Positions 1 to 11,664 of a DNA stretch of 22,500 bases are shown piece after piece. Under the pieces are notes generated by a model. It saw only the letters and a program-made list of their open reading frames with translations. It did not search any database and was not told where the DNA came from. The stretch comes from Glandiceps talaboti (taxonomy: Eukaryota > Hemichordata > Enteropneusta > Spengelidae). Position numbers and translations under genes: made by a program. The stretch is from the NCBI RefSeq assembly GCF_964340395.1, contig NC_135550.1:19539176-19561675 (forward strand), read 5' to 3'. Numbering within the stretch: the stretch's first letter is position 1; every line of letters starts with the position of its first letter.

Positions 1-1031
<1,031 letters not shown>

Positions 1032-1048
1032 AGAGGGAGATGGGGGAA

Positions 1049-1120
1049 GATGGAAAGAAAGAATCCATATGCTCACTTTGTTTGTCTTATGATGATACTT
1101 CGTGATACAGATGTTTCAGA
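1049..1120 (+). repeat. Dispersed module, copy A, at the 3' flank of (GA)n
   Basis: This 72-bp stretch runs from GATGGAAAGAAAGAAT to ATGTTTCAGA and aligns with 10506-10599. By eye about 66 of 70 aligned bases match. The differences are a 24-bp AT/GT-rich insertion in the other copy, a 2-bp gap and four substitutions. The similarity stops abruptly after TTTCAGA. The sequence left of the GA tract does not match between loci. The arrangement fits a mobile or duplicated element with a GA-repeat core or tail, like the microsatellite-associated interspersed elements known in molluscs and other invertebrates; that assignment is inference. Confidence 0.8.
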
Positions 1121-2137
1121 ATTTAAAATCAGGAAATAATTGTCCAGAAAGCAAAGGTCCAAAAATGCCTTTATTTCCTGGAGTACATGTTGTGTTCACA
1201 GATATAAAATTCAGCAACTGATACAGAATGATACGTAGTATTTGCTTTAAATATTTAACTCGAGCTATGGATAGAGTCTATGTATTGAGTGGTTTACCTA
1301 TCTACTCGATGAGTAGAACACATAACGTGTATATGTGTAAATGGTATGGAGTACAGTAAGGGTACTTCCCTCTAGTAACGATAGGAATGTTTAACAATAC
1401 AAATTATCCAGGAATTTTCCATCCTGAAAAGAATGCATGAAAATGATCATTTCCAAAATGACATTACTTCAAGTGATTCTCCCCAAAACTGACAAAAAAC
1501 ACACACAAGTAAAACACTGCTTTATCCCCCCCCCTCCTTCATTTAAATATGACCGGTCCTTTAATTGAAAACATTCTAAATGCAAGACAAAATGGAATGC
1601 AGGGTAAAAAAACATTTTTGCGCAATATCAATTACAAACAGGAATCGATAAACATGCTTACATTACCTTTTGGAGTGGGGGATTGACCTGCAAAAGGGCA
1701 AGGGGCAGACATTGAAAGATAAATTATTGATTCCTGTAGAAGTAATCTTGCAGGAACCTCACAGACCACAGCGCAACGTTGTCAAGGAAACAATATTGGA
1801 TGCATTTAAAACATTGTTTTTATCCGTTTCTTACTGAGCACCTGTTATACATGTAATATCATATATGTAAGTAAAAGTACAACAGTAACTGTAGTGGAAT
1901 TGTAAATCACCTACAAAAGACAAATGTATTGCTGCTATGTTGTAATCTGACTTTCTTCTGACAATGACAGATCAAGCTCTCTTTCAACATTTTAACTATA
2001 CTAATAGCTTTAGTAATTTCGAAATGACATATTGGTTTAAAACAAATTTTAGGATTTCTCAATAATTGCCATTTTAGACGTCAAAAGACTGTAGTTCTTG
2101 TATATCATCAATTTCACTGCAGCACTCGAGAACTCGA

Positions 2138-2139
<2 letters not shown>
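1121..2139. other. Non-coding sequence, no gene seen
   Basis: There is no open frame of note on either strand. The stretch contains a C9 run at 1526-1534 and a G-rich patch near 1674-1706. I saw no tandem repeat and no recognisable transposon terminus. It could be intergenic or intronic. Confidence 0.55.
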
Positions 2140-2232
<93 letters not shown>

Positions 2233-2384
2233 TGTGTGTGTGCGTGCGTGTGGGTGGGTGGGTGGGTGTGCGTGTATGTGTGTGTGTGTGTGCTTGTGTG
2301 TGCATGGGTGTGTGGGTGTATGTGTGTGCCTACAATATTGTATGTTACGTATGTATGTACGTATGTATGTATGTATGTATGTAC
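2140..2384. repeat. Compound microsatellite (TA)n(TG)n(GGTG/TGCG)n(GTAT)n
   Basis: A (TA)n tract of about 40 bp (2141-2181) runs directly into (TG)n (2181-2224). Degenerate TG/TGCG/GGTG/TGTA repeats follow, and a (GTAT)n/(GTAC)n block ends near 2384. The successive blocks look like slippage products derived from one another by point mutation. The left edge carries a short direct duplication of ACTCGAGA (2124-2139). TG and TA alternation has Z-DNA and cruciform potential. The long Tyr-Ile, Cys-Val and Thr-His frames are repeat artefacts, not genes. Confidence 0.96.
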
Positions 2385-3305
2385 ACATTGACTATACTAG
2401 GCAAACAGACAAGGGCACATATGATGTATGTTTGTGATTAATGAACCGATGGCTTTGTCCGGGACTTGGTAATCTACCGTCGAATCAGCTAAGAAGTCTG
2501 TGGAACCACCCTTTGGTTCATATACACATTTTTCCAAAATACAAGATGTGCTTGCTCTGCTTTGTATAATTGCGATGGTTCTTACGGGGTCAGTTACAGT
2601 TTGAAGGCACCTGATATTACTCACATTACACGTCATATCGGAATGAGCAATTTCTCGCTATATGGACCGTGAACAATTGTGGACATGCATTTAGAAAAGC
2701 AGAGAGTGGGCCAATTGTGATCAGATTCAAATACATCAAAGTTGCTCGAGTGCTTTATAACAAATTAAGTTTGCTTCTCACTGGCTGACATATTGTTCAT
2801 TTTCAAAGTTTAAATGTTAAAAATGTATTTTTTAAATCAACACATAATCAGTGCAGAATCGTTAGACTTTCGATCGAAAGTAGTTACAAAATCTTCCAAA
2901 CTGATATGAATGGACCCCTTTGATCATCAATGCATCTAGGATACGTCAAATACTCGACTTGGCAACGAATATGTGCTAAAAGTGTTCGAGATCGATCAGG
3001 TACCAATTCGTTGTCAGTACTTTCCAGATTTGCAAAATTTCGAGTCCTTTGGTACAGACTTCAAAATTGCTTTTTCTTCCATGGTTCAATCACTGGTTGT
3101 CAATGAAGCAATATTAAAGGATTGCATAGGATTTTTCTTTTGTTCTGAACCAGCTTTTTCAACAGCTCTTTGACAGACAGCACCTAAATTTGAATCCTAA
3201 TCGTAATATTTAGTTTTTGAGCGTTAAACCAGATCACATGACATGCTTTAAAGCAGGGTAAATATCAGCTGTTCTGGCCAGGAATATTTTACATAAGACT
3301 CTTGA
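2385..3305. other. Non-coding sequence with a weak minus-strand open frame
   Basis: A 79-codon Met-initiated frame on the minus strand (2397-2636) has mixed composition and no domain I recognise. A 66-codon plus frame (2973-3173) likewise has no motif. Neither has convincing splice or promoter context. A 16-bp perfect palindrome at 2866-2881 is listed separately. I treat this stretch as non-coding. Confidence 0.45.
2866..2881. other. 16-bp perfect palindrome ACTTTCGATCGAAAGT
   Basis: The 16 bases equal their own reverse complement. The arms contain CGAAAG/CTTTCG, which loosely resembles the GAAA half-sites bound by IRF-type factors in inverted arrangement. About one such palindrome can arise by chance in a few tens of kilobases, so the function call is weak. 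Confidence 0.3.
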
Positions 3306-3433
3306 AACAGTTTCGCCTGGCCTAAGACCATCTTGTCTGCAGATCTGAGCAGCAGCTTCCGCAGCATGCTAGATGACCCACCTGAAAACCGTTCTCTCCA
3401 CACAGCTTGCGAACTCTTGTTATCAAATCAGTA
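3306..3433 (+). other. Possible exon or coding fragment, orientation uncertain
   Basis: The base composition becomes locally richer in GC. One plus frame is open for 42 codons from after a TGA at 3303 to a TAA at 3431-3433. Its central part reads like ordinary protein, with Asp-Asp-Pro-Pro-Glu-Asn-Arg followed by Ser-Leu-His-Thr-Ala-Cys-Glu. A candidate acceptor (TCTTGTCTGCAG, ending 3342) and a candidate donor (CA|GTAAAT at 3430/3431) would define an 88-bp exon in this frame. The minus strand is also open for about 60 codons over the same stretch, so the direction is not settled. No family is recognised. It may be a gene or transposon fragment, or chance. Confidence 0.15.
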
Positions 3434-5654
3434 AATGAGGTGTCGACGTTCGAGGTTACATGTATATAATTTGCGTATCCAGCTAATTGAATCACATCTC
3501 AGACTGTTTAACTTGACGCAAACAGCATAATCTTGGCATCTTGTGAGTTGCTGAACCAATAAGCTTTTACGCATGGTATTCGTGAAAAGCACTAAATTTG
3601 AATTACGGTGATAGCAGGCTATGTGGAGACAATGATTGCAAGGTTGGCTGTCTAACCAGCTAAGGAAGCTATCTGATGACTGAATATGGCGAATTTGACA
3701 AATTCACTGATCTTGTTGTTTTCTAACGTGACCCCCCCCCCCACGTCAAGTGCTGTTTTCCAAAATGATCCCCACTGAAAACACACCCCAGCCAGTAACC
3801 GACCCCTAAGACAACGCTGTCAACAACGACACATTATTTCATTAATAACGCTCTTTGTTGAAGACAAGTCAAGGCCAAAGTACGATTATCTTTGAGAAAA
3901 AAAGGAATTCAAGGTGACGTCATTCCCACTGTCCAAATGACTGATGGGAAAGCTAGAAGGGGAGTATTATCATTTATTATACCATACTTACAGTTTCAAG
4001 TATTAGACATTTTATTGAATAACTATTTTGGACCCTACTTAGGACAAATATGGAAAGCAAGTTGTTTCTTTTTTTTTACTGCAAAATGAATTGAAATTTG
4101 TTGGTAGAAGATTGTACAAAGTAACACCACTGTCTGTGAGTAATGATAGTATGTGACCCTTTATTTCGATGGTTTCCAGTTATTCCCGACGTTGAGACTG
4201 TCTGTCTTATTGATGCGTAGTTACTTGATGCGCAGTAGTTTGACTACAATTGAGATTACTAGGCAGGAAATGAAAAAGCGTCGAGTGGAACCTTCAGCAA
4301 ATTTAATGTGACTGAATGATTTTTCTTAAAAGTAGTCTGAAAGTAGTTCATCATTCGTAGACTCCAAGATAACGAAATATGTCACTCAAATGAGTGGATG
4401 ACCGGCCACACCCACCGGCGGAGAAGCTCGACGAAAATTAAGAGCGAAGGTCGTTTAATATAAGATGAAGCCTGCACCGATCGCGAGCTAGGATGATATC
4501 ACGCAATAACAAGGCATGCACTTCGACTACAAGACTCAACCAGACGACCCTTCATCATACTCGCTGCCCATCTCAACTGATTGCTTTTTTATATTGAATC
4601 ATATTTGGAAGTGAAATATGCTCCATTTAGTGCGATTAATAGGGGCACTTTAACGGCTTGCTATACTTGATACATCCTATTTCATCAACCGTAAAATTAG
4701 TATCACGTCACCTGTTATAAAGCACTCTTCGGTGTAATGAACACATGAATCGAATTGGATATATCGGTGCTGAATTATGGGCGTCGATAGGTTTTATCCG
4801 GAAAAAAAAAATTCGAATCCACTGAGTGTACTTTCACATCGAACTGAACCAGAAATGTGTTCAATTGTGATGCTTCAACACATAGATTCGTCGTTTTTTT
4901 TAAACGTTTGCTCACAGACAAGCAAAAATGGTTTGCTCCAGTCTTTTATATGACCTATGATGACCTATCCTGGTGATAATTAGCCCTTTGTGATTTAATG
5001 ACACGTACTCAATTATTGTACTTTTCATCAACCTCTATTTATGCAAACGACTCTTTCCCTCTAGGGTTATCTTTATTAGTTTTGTGTTAATTAAACAAAG
5101 GCGTTACGTTACGATGTAAGGACACTCCTTTGAAACAAATTTGTGTGTAAGATCAAAAAATGACACGGAATTTCTAACGATATTCAGGTGATGCGCCATG
5201 TGAAATCAGAACTGATGTATACACGACAAATTCTGTTGCAAAGCTTTCAATGTTTATATATTCATATCAATAATTATGTTCATTCAGGCTATTCTGAAAT
5301 GTGAAACGTTTGTTCAGTGAGAATCAAAGACAAATTTAGAACACATATTGTATATACGATATGAATTTAGTCCTGATGTAAGTAAACGTGTCTTGGTTTT
5401 GAAAACACACTACTCACAACTCATGGATTGGACAGTGTTCAAAGTACGTCACAAGGTGTCGTCGAAGACCTGTCGTGTTATCAGTAATTCCTACAAATAC
5501 TAGCAATGCTATACTTTTTGTATGAATGCATTGTCCCAGTTTTATAGTTAATCATCGTATAGTATAAGTGCATGAATTAAAAAAACACGAATTAGTCGGC
5601 ATGGCGTTCTTGTAGGTTCAAGGAAATTTCTTGCGTCGTTTTTCTAAGTTGGAT
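3434..5654. other. Non-coding sequence, no gene seen
   Basis: There are no long frames; a 65-codon plus frame at 3892-4089 has no motif. The stretch holds a C11 run (3732-3742) followed by C-rich sequence to about 3810. A full CRE palindrome lies at 3915-3922. A somewhat GC-richer patch at 4390-4560 has stops in the frames I tried. I found no repeat structure beyond short homopolymers. Confidence 0.5.
3915..3922. promoter_or_regulatory. CRE palindrome TGACGTCA
   Basis: This is a perfect 8-bp CREB/ATF consensus, TGACGTCA. A second perfect copy lies at 8096-8103. Neither is next to a recognisable transcription start. An 8-bp palindrome is expected by chance roughly once per 65 kb, so two in this window is a mild excess, not proof of function. 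Confidence 0.2.
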
Positions 5655-5670
5655 ATGTTTTTAAAAACAT
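5655..5670. other. 16-bp AT-rich perfect palindrome
   Basis: ATGTTTTTAAAAACAT is self-complementary over 16 bp. Because it is nearly all A and T it is more likely by chance than a mixed palindrome, and no transposon end or terminator context is visible around it. Confidence 0.25.
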
Positions 5671-6681
5671 AAAGAAAAAAAAAGCAGACAAAATGTTGAT
5701 CGCCGCCTCTAAGGAATCGTGTCGTGTTCAGTTATATCGTCTACATAACACGGCGGGGAAAAAAGAATTATTTTTCATACACGCATTCAATTTTGCTAAA
5801 AATTCGTCTGAATGACAATCTTTGACCGATGCAATCAGCAAAAGTGATACGCCGATATATAAAGTGGGTCTCACTCAAAGGAAGACGATAAGTATGCCAT
5901 ATCTTTTCCACCCGCAGAAAAATCGGAATTAACAATCTGATGGATAACTAGTCATACGAGTACTATTTTGTCGTGTGCCAAGATACTCCGCTTTAAATAA
6001 TTTATTCGCAAATCTCTATGATATTGCAACCTCTTTCTTAACTTCAAGAACTAGAATACATTTTAATAGGTTATAAAAATAGGCCAATATGAAATAGTCT
6101 GTTCGACAACCAATACATCATTTGAAAACAACGGAAGTGTTCCAACTACATTGCTTTAATAAGACAAAGGCATTATGTATCATATTTCGAGAGAGAGAAA
6201 GGGATTATACTTCCTTCAAGATTCCGTGCCTATGGTATGGATTTCTGCCCGCAGCGGCCAATTTGGCGTATTTGTGATTATGAATGGCCAACTTAAAATT
6301 TATTAAGGCTGCCCTAGGCAGCTATATCAATATCAGTTTTAGATTATTAAGGTGCCGTAATTATCGTTGTGTATTTCACAAGTAATGACGTTACTGGTAA
6401 TTGGCGTATACCTGGCTACTCGGCTATCAGTAGAGGCAGAAAAAAGTGAAATAATGAGTTGTCATCAATATATTAATTAGCTCTCTCAGAAACTCTGAAT
6501 GCTGAATACGATGAGTTCCAAAATACGAGTCTTTTTTAGAAGTACTAGCCGGTTTACTCAAGTACATCTTGTTAACATCCCCTCGTCATTGGCTTCAGAT
6601 AGTTTCACCACGCACACCGTATAATATGGAACAGGTTGCAAGAAGCACGTGCAGACACAGAACAATATCCTTCACAATTTT

Positions 6682-6695
6682 GTTACCATGGTAAT
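6682..6695. promoter_or_regulatory. X-box-like site GTTACCATGGTAAT
   Basis: The core TTACCATGGTAA (6683-6694) is a perfect 12-bp palindrome, and with its flanks it resembles the RFX-family X-box (GTTNCCATGGNAAC), differing only at the final base. X-boxes commonly sit upstream of ciliary genes in animals. No such gene is recognisable here, so the call rests only on the motif. Confidence 0.25.
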
Positions 6696-8095
6696 GGTGT
6701 CCTTGCTGGGTTATCATCATAAAGCGTGAACATTCCACAAAATAGTGTGACACGGTGATAATTTATGAGGTGTTCACTGATTAGTTTCGTTTGGCGAGAC
6801 GCGCCTTGAGACATTTTTATGGGTATCGCAATTTTTGTTTGCAAATGATGTTGTTTCACTAACATGACTAATAATTAGTAAATAAACTAAAGATGGGGTA
6901 TTTAGTGCACATTTTGACAATATTCTTGTATTTATTGAATTATCTCAATCGTTTTTCTGGTTTTGATTTTGACGACCTACAGAACACGAATTGAATATTA
7001 AGCTTACAGCTGATGTTAGCGAAACGAATTATAGTCAAATTATTAGGGCAAGTCAAATTGAAAAAGCGGGGAATTTCCCCTAATTTGTTCAATGGAAGCG
7101 AGACAAAACTGTTTTCTATGAGAACAATTTCGGCAACTGTAGGTACTTTTTCTGAACAAATATTCCTTAAAATGTTCTCCTATGCGTATATTTCAAATAC
7201 CTTTATTCTTATTCACGTGAAGCCTCAGCTACCATGGGCAACGCTTCGTCCACTTACATATGCCAAAATTATGACTTTCTTTTTTAAAATACTATTTTGA
7301 GTAATTAAACCCTTTATTTCAATATTGTGACAACTGGTCATTGAAAGCGAATGAAATGATTGATCGCAAGACACCACGGAGAGGTTAAAGGCCAAGAAGT
7401 GCAGAATTACTGATTGCATGCATCATGTGCACGGTTGCAATTACCTGTAAATGGTCGGAGGAACGTCGTCATGTCATAGTATTAATACGGTGGTGAGTTT
7501 AGTAATACTAGTTTTAGTGTGTTCATCATAAAACATCACATTCATGCCCACGTTCATTGCTCCCAGAGCAATATCTTGATTAGTCACTGATAATAAAGCA
7601 ACAGTTTCAAGGACGACTAATTTTCAACTAAATTAGTTTAGATAGATTAGGTTTGTAACAAACGCATCCACATTTACGCTTCGTCCCCGGACACAACGAG
7701 AGTGGAGTAAATATTGTGCCAACTGCTTAGAGCACGTAAATCAAATAAGTTCGCTGGTGCGAGACGAGCTACCACCTGCCATTGTCTAAATGGAGACATC
7801 AGTGCAGTCCGGTGGTAAAGTCTTGGGGAAAAATAGATATCGAGTTGACGTGTTGAACACAGCGATGGTGTTCGAGTTGGGCTTATTGAAATAGTGATGA
7901 ACAAATTGAACATTTTTGGACTATGCCTTCATATTGATGCAAATCAACCCAGCATGTGTAAGATAGATGCTTGTTACTGTAGAAGGTAACCAAGAACATG
8001 AACTCCAAATCCAAGCTGGATGTTACAGAGAAATGGTTACCTTAAGTTGCACCCACTTCAGGACTGAAACTTACGTTTAAGAATCGTAAGCATAG

Positions 8096-8103
8096 TGACG
8101 TCA
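8096..8103. promoter_or_regulatory. CRE palindrome TGACGTCA with a TATA-like run about 50 bp downstream
   Basis: TGACGTCA is a perfect CREB/ATF site. A TTATATATATAG run follows at about 8150-8161, a spacing seen in CRE/TATA promoters. No open frame downstream looks like a gene start, and TATA runs are common in this AT-rich sequence, so promoter activity is only a possibility. Confidence 0.2.
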
Positions 8104-10146
8104 CGGCGGCAAGCAGCAAGAGCGACAGGAAAACCTCCTATGGATCAGCGTTATATATATAGTTATACAGCCACCAAAATGCTATATATTATAATAGCCA
8201 TTGTGTTATGAGTCACACAGTCCTTCGTACAGTTTAATGAAATGGTGCCGAAGTGTAAAGATATGAATTATGTAAACGGCTAAAAATGACTATTTGAAAT
8301 GAGTCCCCAGGGAGAGAATTTTATGCTTCCTCACTATTTCAGTAAATTTAATATCATCAGTTCGAGGCCGAGTGAAAGAATAAATGTGGCGCCAAATGTA
8401 ACAAGGATATCACAAACGAAATCGCGCTGAACCTTCCTCAATATGAAACAACTGGGAACGCATTTGTGTTATAAGCTTATTATATTGGATATTTTTTTGT
8501 AAGTTACAACAAATGTGTTAACTTTTTTGACATGATCAAGCTACAGATTATTATTTTAAAAGTTTGATGTCCTTCATTCTTGGTTTCAAATAAGATACAC
8601 AATAGATTTACGTGTGAGTTTAAGGAGTGTGAATCGACCTACCTGTTTGGAATGCCCTACTCCAGGACGGAGAATAACTGGAAAATGAAAACTGGTGTTC
8701 GGTTCTCCGATACATACACGCATTAGTTCAAGTACGGGTACACGTTACCTTCCAACACGAGAATCATTCCGAATCACCTCAGGGTCTGGAAGGAACCATT
8801 CTATGATATAAGAGGGGTGCTAAGCTATTGTTTTCATGATGGCTGATGATGACTTTACAAGGTCAAGTGTAAGTGTTCACGAAAGGTGTGATGTCTATTC
8901 CATCTGAATTTAGGAGAAATAATTGACGAGACTATTGCATTTGATTGCCTGTCAATATAGATGGCGCCTTTGTAGAAACATATATGACAGTGATTTTTAA
9001 CAATTTCTGTGGGAATCACATTCAAATGCGAAGGCAATACTTCATGTATTAGGTGTGAACTTTTGTGAGCGAGTAATAAGAATTCCCCGTCCCTCGCGAA
9101 CCAAGAACATCGATACTGCATTTGTTCGGAGCCAGACTTCTCCTCAATGGCGGGTCATTATTAAGTCTGTTTTAACAGGTTTTACATTGTAGAGCCTCGA
9201 GAGACGAGTTTCTTATGGGATAGCCATAGTTTACTTTAATATGTTCACTCAATAAAACAGTCTGCTGAGATGCAGGTGAAAGCAGCCATGGAGAAGCGGT
9301 ATACATCACTGAAAGCTGTATTGTGACGGAATTTACAACACTGCAAAAAAAATGTGCCTGAAGAAATTAAACCGAATATTTTCAGGAAAATAACACCAGT
9401 TTTTTGACGCGTGAATTGAATAAATCGCCCATTCAACTTAAAAACCATAAAAGAAGAGCTATATTTCATAACCAATGGTTATCAAAAACGTATTCCAGTG
9501 ACAAATCTTTACGGCATACAAACTAAATTTGAAAACAACGATTTGCATGAACATAGAGTGGCTTGGGTGTATCCTTCTTAGTTCCACGTCTTATTTTGTT
9601 GAATATATACAAGATTTCTAAAGAAATAGATGTGTGCGGTATACTTTCAACATTACTAACAACAGTAAGCATTCGTGACATACAACCAATATACATAAAT
9701 ATCTATGAATACGCGTTTTCCTTTATATTTGTACGATACAAAGAATGAATTTGGAGACTGAAAAGTCAACATATTATATCGAGCACTGACCGAGCAACAT
9801 TACGAACTTTCTTTTACAGTCGTCGCACGGATCAATACTTAAACAACCTTATTGATTTTGTCAGTAAGAAATCGAATTTTTTCCTGGCATTGTATTTTGC
9901 TCCAATGTTGAGAACATACATATGTTGTGATTTCTGGTCTTAGGCATACAAAGAGCTGTTAGATATAACCAGTCTGTTTGTGTGTGTCTACATCATATCA
10001 ATTTACAGCGACTGTGAACAAGTTTATTGATTTCTATTTTGTTCGTAGATTCTCAATCTAAACTGGTTTGTTTTTTCACGTACTGCGAAACCTAACAAAT
10101 ATCAATTTCTAAAAGGTTTCAAGATACGAGCCAACGACGAATTACT

Positions 10147-10416
10147 ATGGGTTCCGAGTCATTGGAAATGCTCTTGACTCCCAACATTTGCGACCTTGCC
10201 TCGTTTCTGTGTCAGAATAATGGTATCGTGCCCACCCCAGTTACGAGAACCCCTTTGCATGTTTTTTTTTGTAGTAAGACAGACAATAGGCAAGCTGATC
10301 AACATTCTGAGAGTATGCCCCTTCACCTTCGAGTGGTTTCTGATTCACAATGTCAAACTCGACAAACATATAATATTAACCTCAACAAACAGGCGCTGGG
10401 TACTCTTCTGAAATAG
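10147..10416 (+). other. Weak open frame immediately left of (GA)n
   Basis: Eighty-nine codons run from an ATG to a TAG just before the (GA)n tract. A second overlapping frame (10196-10411) is also open. The peptide has a mixed, polar composition without a signal peptide, membrane segment, repeat or motif I recognise. Its abutment to the microsatellite and the lack of promoter or splice evidence argue for chance. It is noted because it adjoins the repeated (GA)n locus and could belong to the same mobile unit, although copy A has no matching left flank. Confidence 0.1.
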
Positions 10417-10420
10417 TATA

Positions 10421-10423
<3 letters not shown>

Positions 10424-10507
<84 letters not shown>
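10424..10507 (+). repeat. (GA)n microsatellite, about 42 units
   Basis: A perfect GA run of about 84 bp with purines on the + strand. The open frames across it (SL repeats on the minus strand) are artefacts. It is followed directly by copy B of the dispersed module also found after the (GA)n at 905-1022. This indicates that the two loci share a common origin and did not arise as independent dinucleotide expansions. Confidence 0.97.
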
Positions 10508-10511
<4 letters not shown>

Positions 10512-10599
10512 AAGAAAGAATGTGTGTATAATATGTATACATGATCCATGTACTCGCTTTGTTTGTCTTATGATGATACCGTGATACAAATGTTTCAGA
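10506..10599 (+). repeat. Dispersed module, copy B, at the 3' flank of (GA)n
   Basis: This 94-bp stretch is homologous to 1049-1120. The first 16 bases (GATGGAAAGAAAGAAT) are identical, a 24-bp GT/AT-rich insertion follows (10522-10545), and the remainder to TTTCAGA matches with few substitutions and one 2-bp deletion. Right of it, copy B continues into a CAGA/CA-rich patch absent from copy A, so 10599 is probably the element edge. No target-site duplication is obvious. Confidence 0.8.
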
Positions 10600-10600
10600 G

Positions 10601-10648
10601 GGACAGACACAGACAAACAGAGACACAGACAGAGACACACACATAGAG
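10601..10648 (+). repeat. Degenerate (CAGA/CACA)n low-complexity patch
   Basis: About 48 bp of imperfect CAGA and CACA units (GACAGACACAGACAAACAG and similar) immediately follow dispersed module copy B. It looks like a decayed tetranucleotide microsatellite. Confidence 0.7.
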
Positions 10649-10754
10649 ATCTAAGTTGCAAATAAACTTTTCCTCAGATTATCCCTGTTATCAAGAATAG
10701 CAACACGAAGGCTATGATCCAATCCTTACAGAACATAATTGGCATATCATGCTT

Positions 10755-10768
10755 GTTACTATGGCAAC
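10755..10768. promoter_or_regulatory. X-box-like site GTTACTATGGCAAC
   Basis: The 14 bases fit the RFX X-box pattern GTTNCYATGGCAAC, with both GTT and AAC ends present. It is the better of two such sites in the window (the other is at 6682-6695). No downstream ciliary or other gene is recognisable, so this remains a motif match only. Confidence 0.3.
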
Positions 10769-11530
10769 AATACAGAGCAAAGAGAAAACATTACAGCTCC
10801 TAATTGGCATTTGATACATGATAATATCCGTAAAAAATTTCCTTCAGACATGAATTGTCCAAAATAGCGTAAGTAAGCAAGCACGTTCTGCTGATAGCAT
10901 AACTTTTACGTTCTGTGTAACAATGGCTTCGATGTCTCGTTCGACGAGTTAGCTGAAATCATTAACAATAGCGGTTCGTAGTAATGTTCATTGATTCGCT
11001 GTATAATCCTCCCGATTTTGCTCTAATTGCACTTTTAACAATCGCACTGAGATCTCGTTTTTCTTGACACATTGTTTGGGGTAGTATTTTGAGAAATGAA
11101 TTGTTTGCTTTTCGATGGTAGATTATCGAAATAAGGACATAGAAATGGCTCATCTTCTACGTCTTTTAAAGTATAATAGGCCAATTCTACTGCGAGAGTC
11201 AGTTTCAAAGGATGCCGCCGTCATTGTGTTCAATTTGTTCATATGGAAAGTGTAATCAATGGGGACGGTGCAAACCCTGGTGTTATTGTGTAATCACAGT
11301 ACACGCTGTCTCAGGGAATCTTCTGAAGCTGTTAAATAACAGATGTGTGCGGATACTGTGGCGCTATTTTTTTCTGAACATCAACATGTGATGTGAGACA
11401 TGAAAGCCTTGCCGCCGCGGTCACTCTTATTTCCAATACACCGAAGTCTCTTACAATGCAGCGAGTATCAAATTGCCAGATTTGAATTTCACCGACAGAA
11501 GTTGATATGCCTTGAAATATTCATTTTGCT

Positions 11531-11664
11531 GCGCCCTCGCTCCCTCTTGGATTAACTGTCTGTCAATCTGTCTGTCTGTTAGTGTGTCACGCTCTGTCTC
11601 AATGTGTCTGCCTCTCCTATTCTCTCCTCTCTCACTTCATCTGTCTCTCTCCTCTGTTCTCTTA
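11531..11664 (-). repeat. Pyrimidine-rich low-complexity tract with degenerate CTGT units
   Basis: The + strand is dominated by C and T, with CTGT/TCTGTC units near 11558-11580 and TCTC/CTCT units to about 11664. It is too degenerate for an exact period. It is probably an old (GA/CAGA)n-type array lying in the reverse orientation to the purine tracts elsewhere in the window. Confidence 0.6.

Larger units (their letters stand above)
5671..10146. other. Long gene-less stretch with scattered short motifs
   Basis: About 4.5 kb without a supportable gene. The Met-initiated frames here (for example minus 7674-7913, 79 aa; minus 8855-9121, 88 aa; minus 9245-9475, 76 aa; plus 7013-7300, 95 aa) show no domain, no shared strand or frame and no clear splice context. 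A TATATAAAG box at 5856-5864, an X-box-like palindrome at 6682-6695 and a CRE at 8096-8103 followed by a TATATATA run near 8152 are the only short motifs of note. No tandem or inverted repeats of size were seen. Confidence 0.5.

Noticed and set aside
3732-3810. C-rich stretch as a third copy of the transposon end
   Set aside because: TTTTCCAAAATGATCCCC faintly resembles the subterminal motif, but no terminus, no TTA-flanked boundary and no extended homology could be found.
5856-5864. TATATAAAG as a core promoter
   Set aside because: It is a good TATA match, but the only nearby ATG (about 5893) opens a frame of about a dozen codons, and TATA-like strings are frequent in this AT-rich sequence.
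7674-7913. 79-codon minus frame as a retrotransposon pol fragment
   Set aside because: No reverse transcriptase or integrase motif is visible, and the length is within chance expectation.
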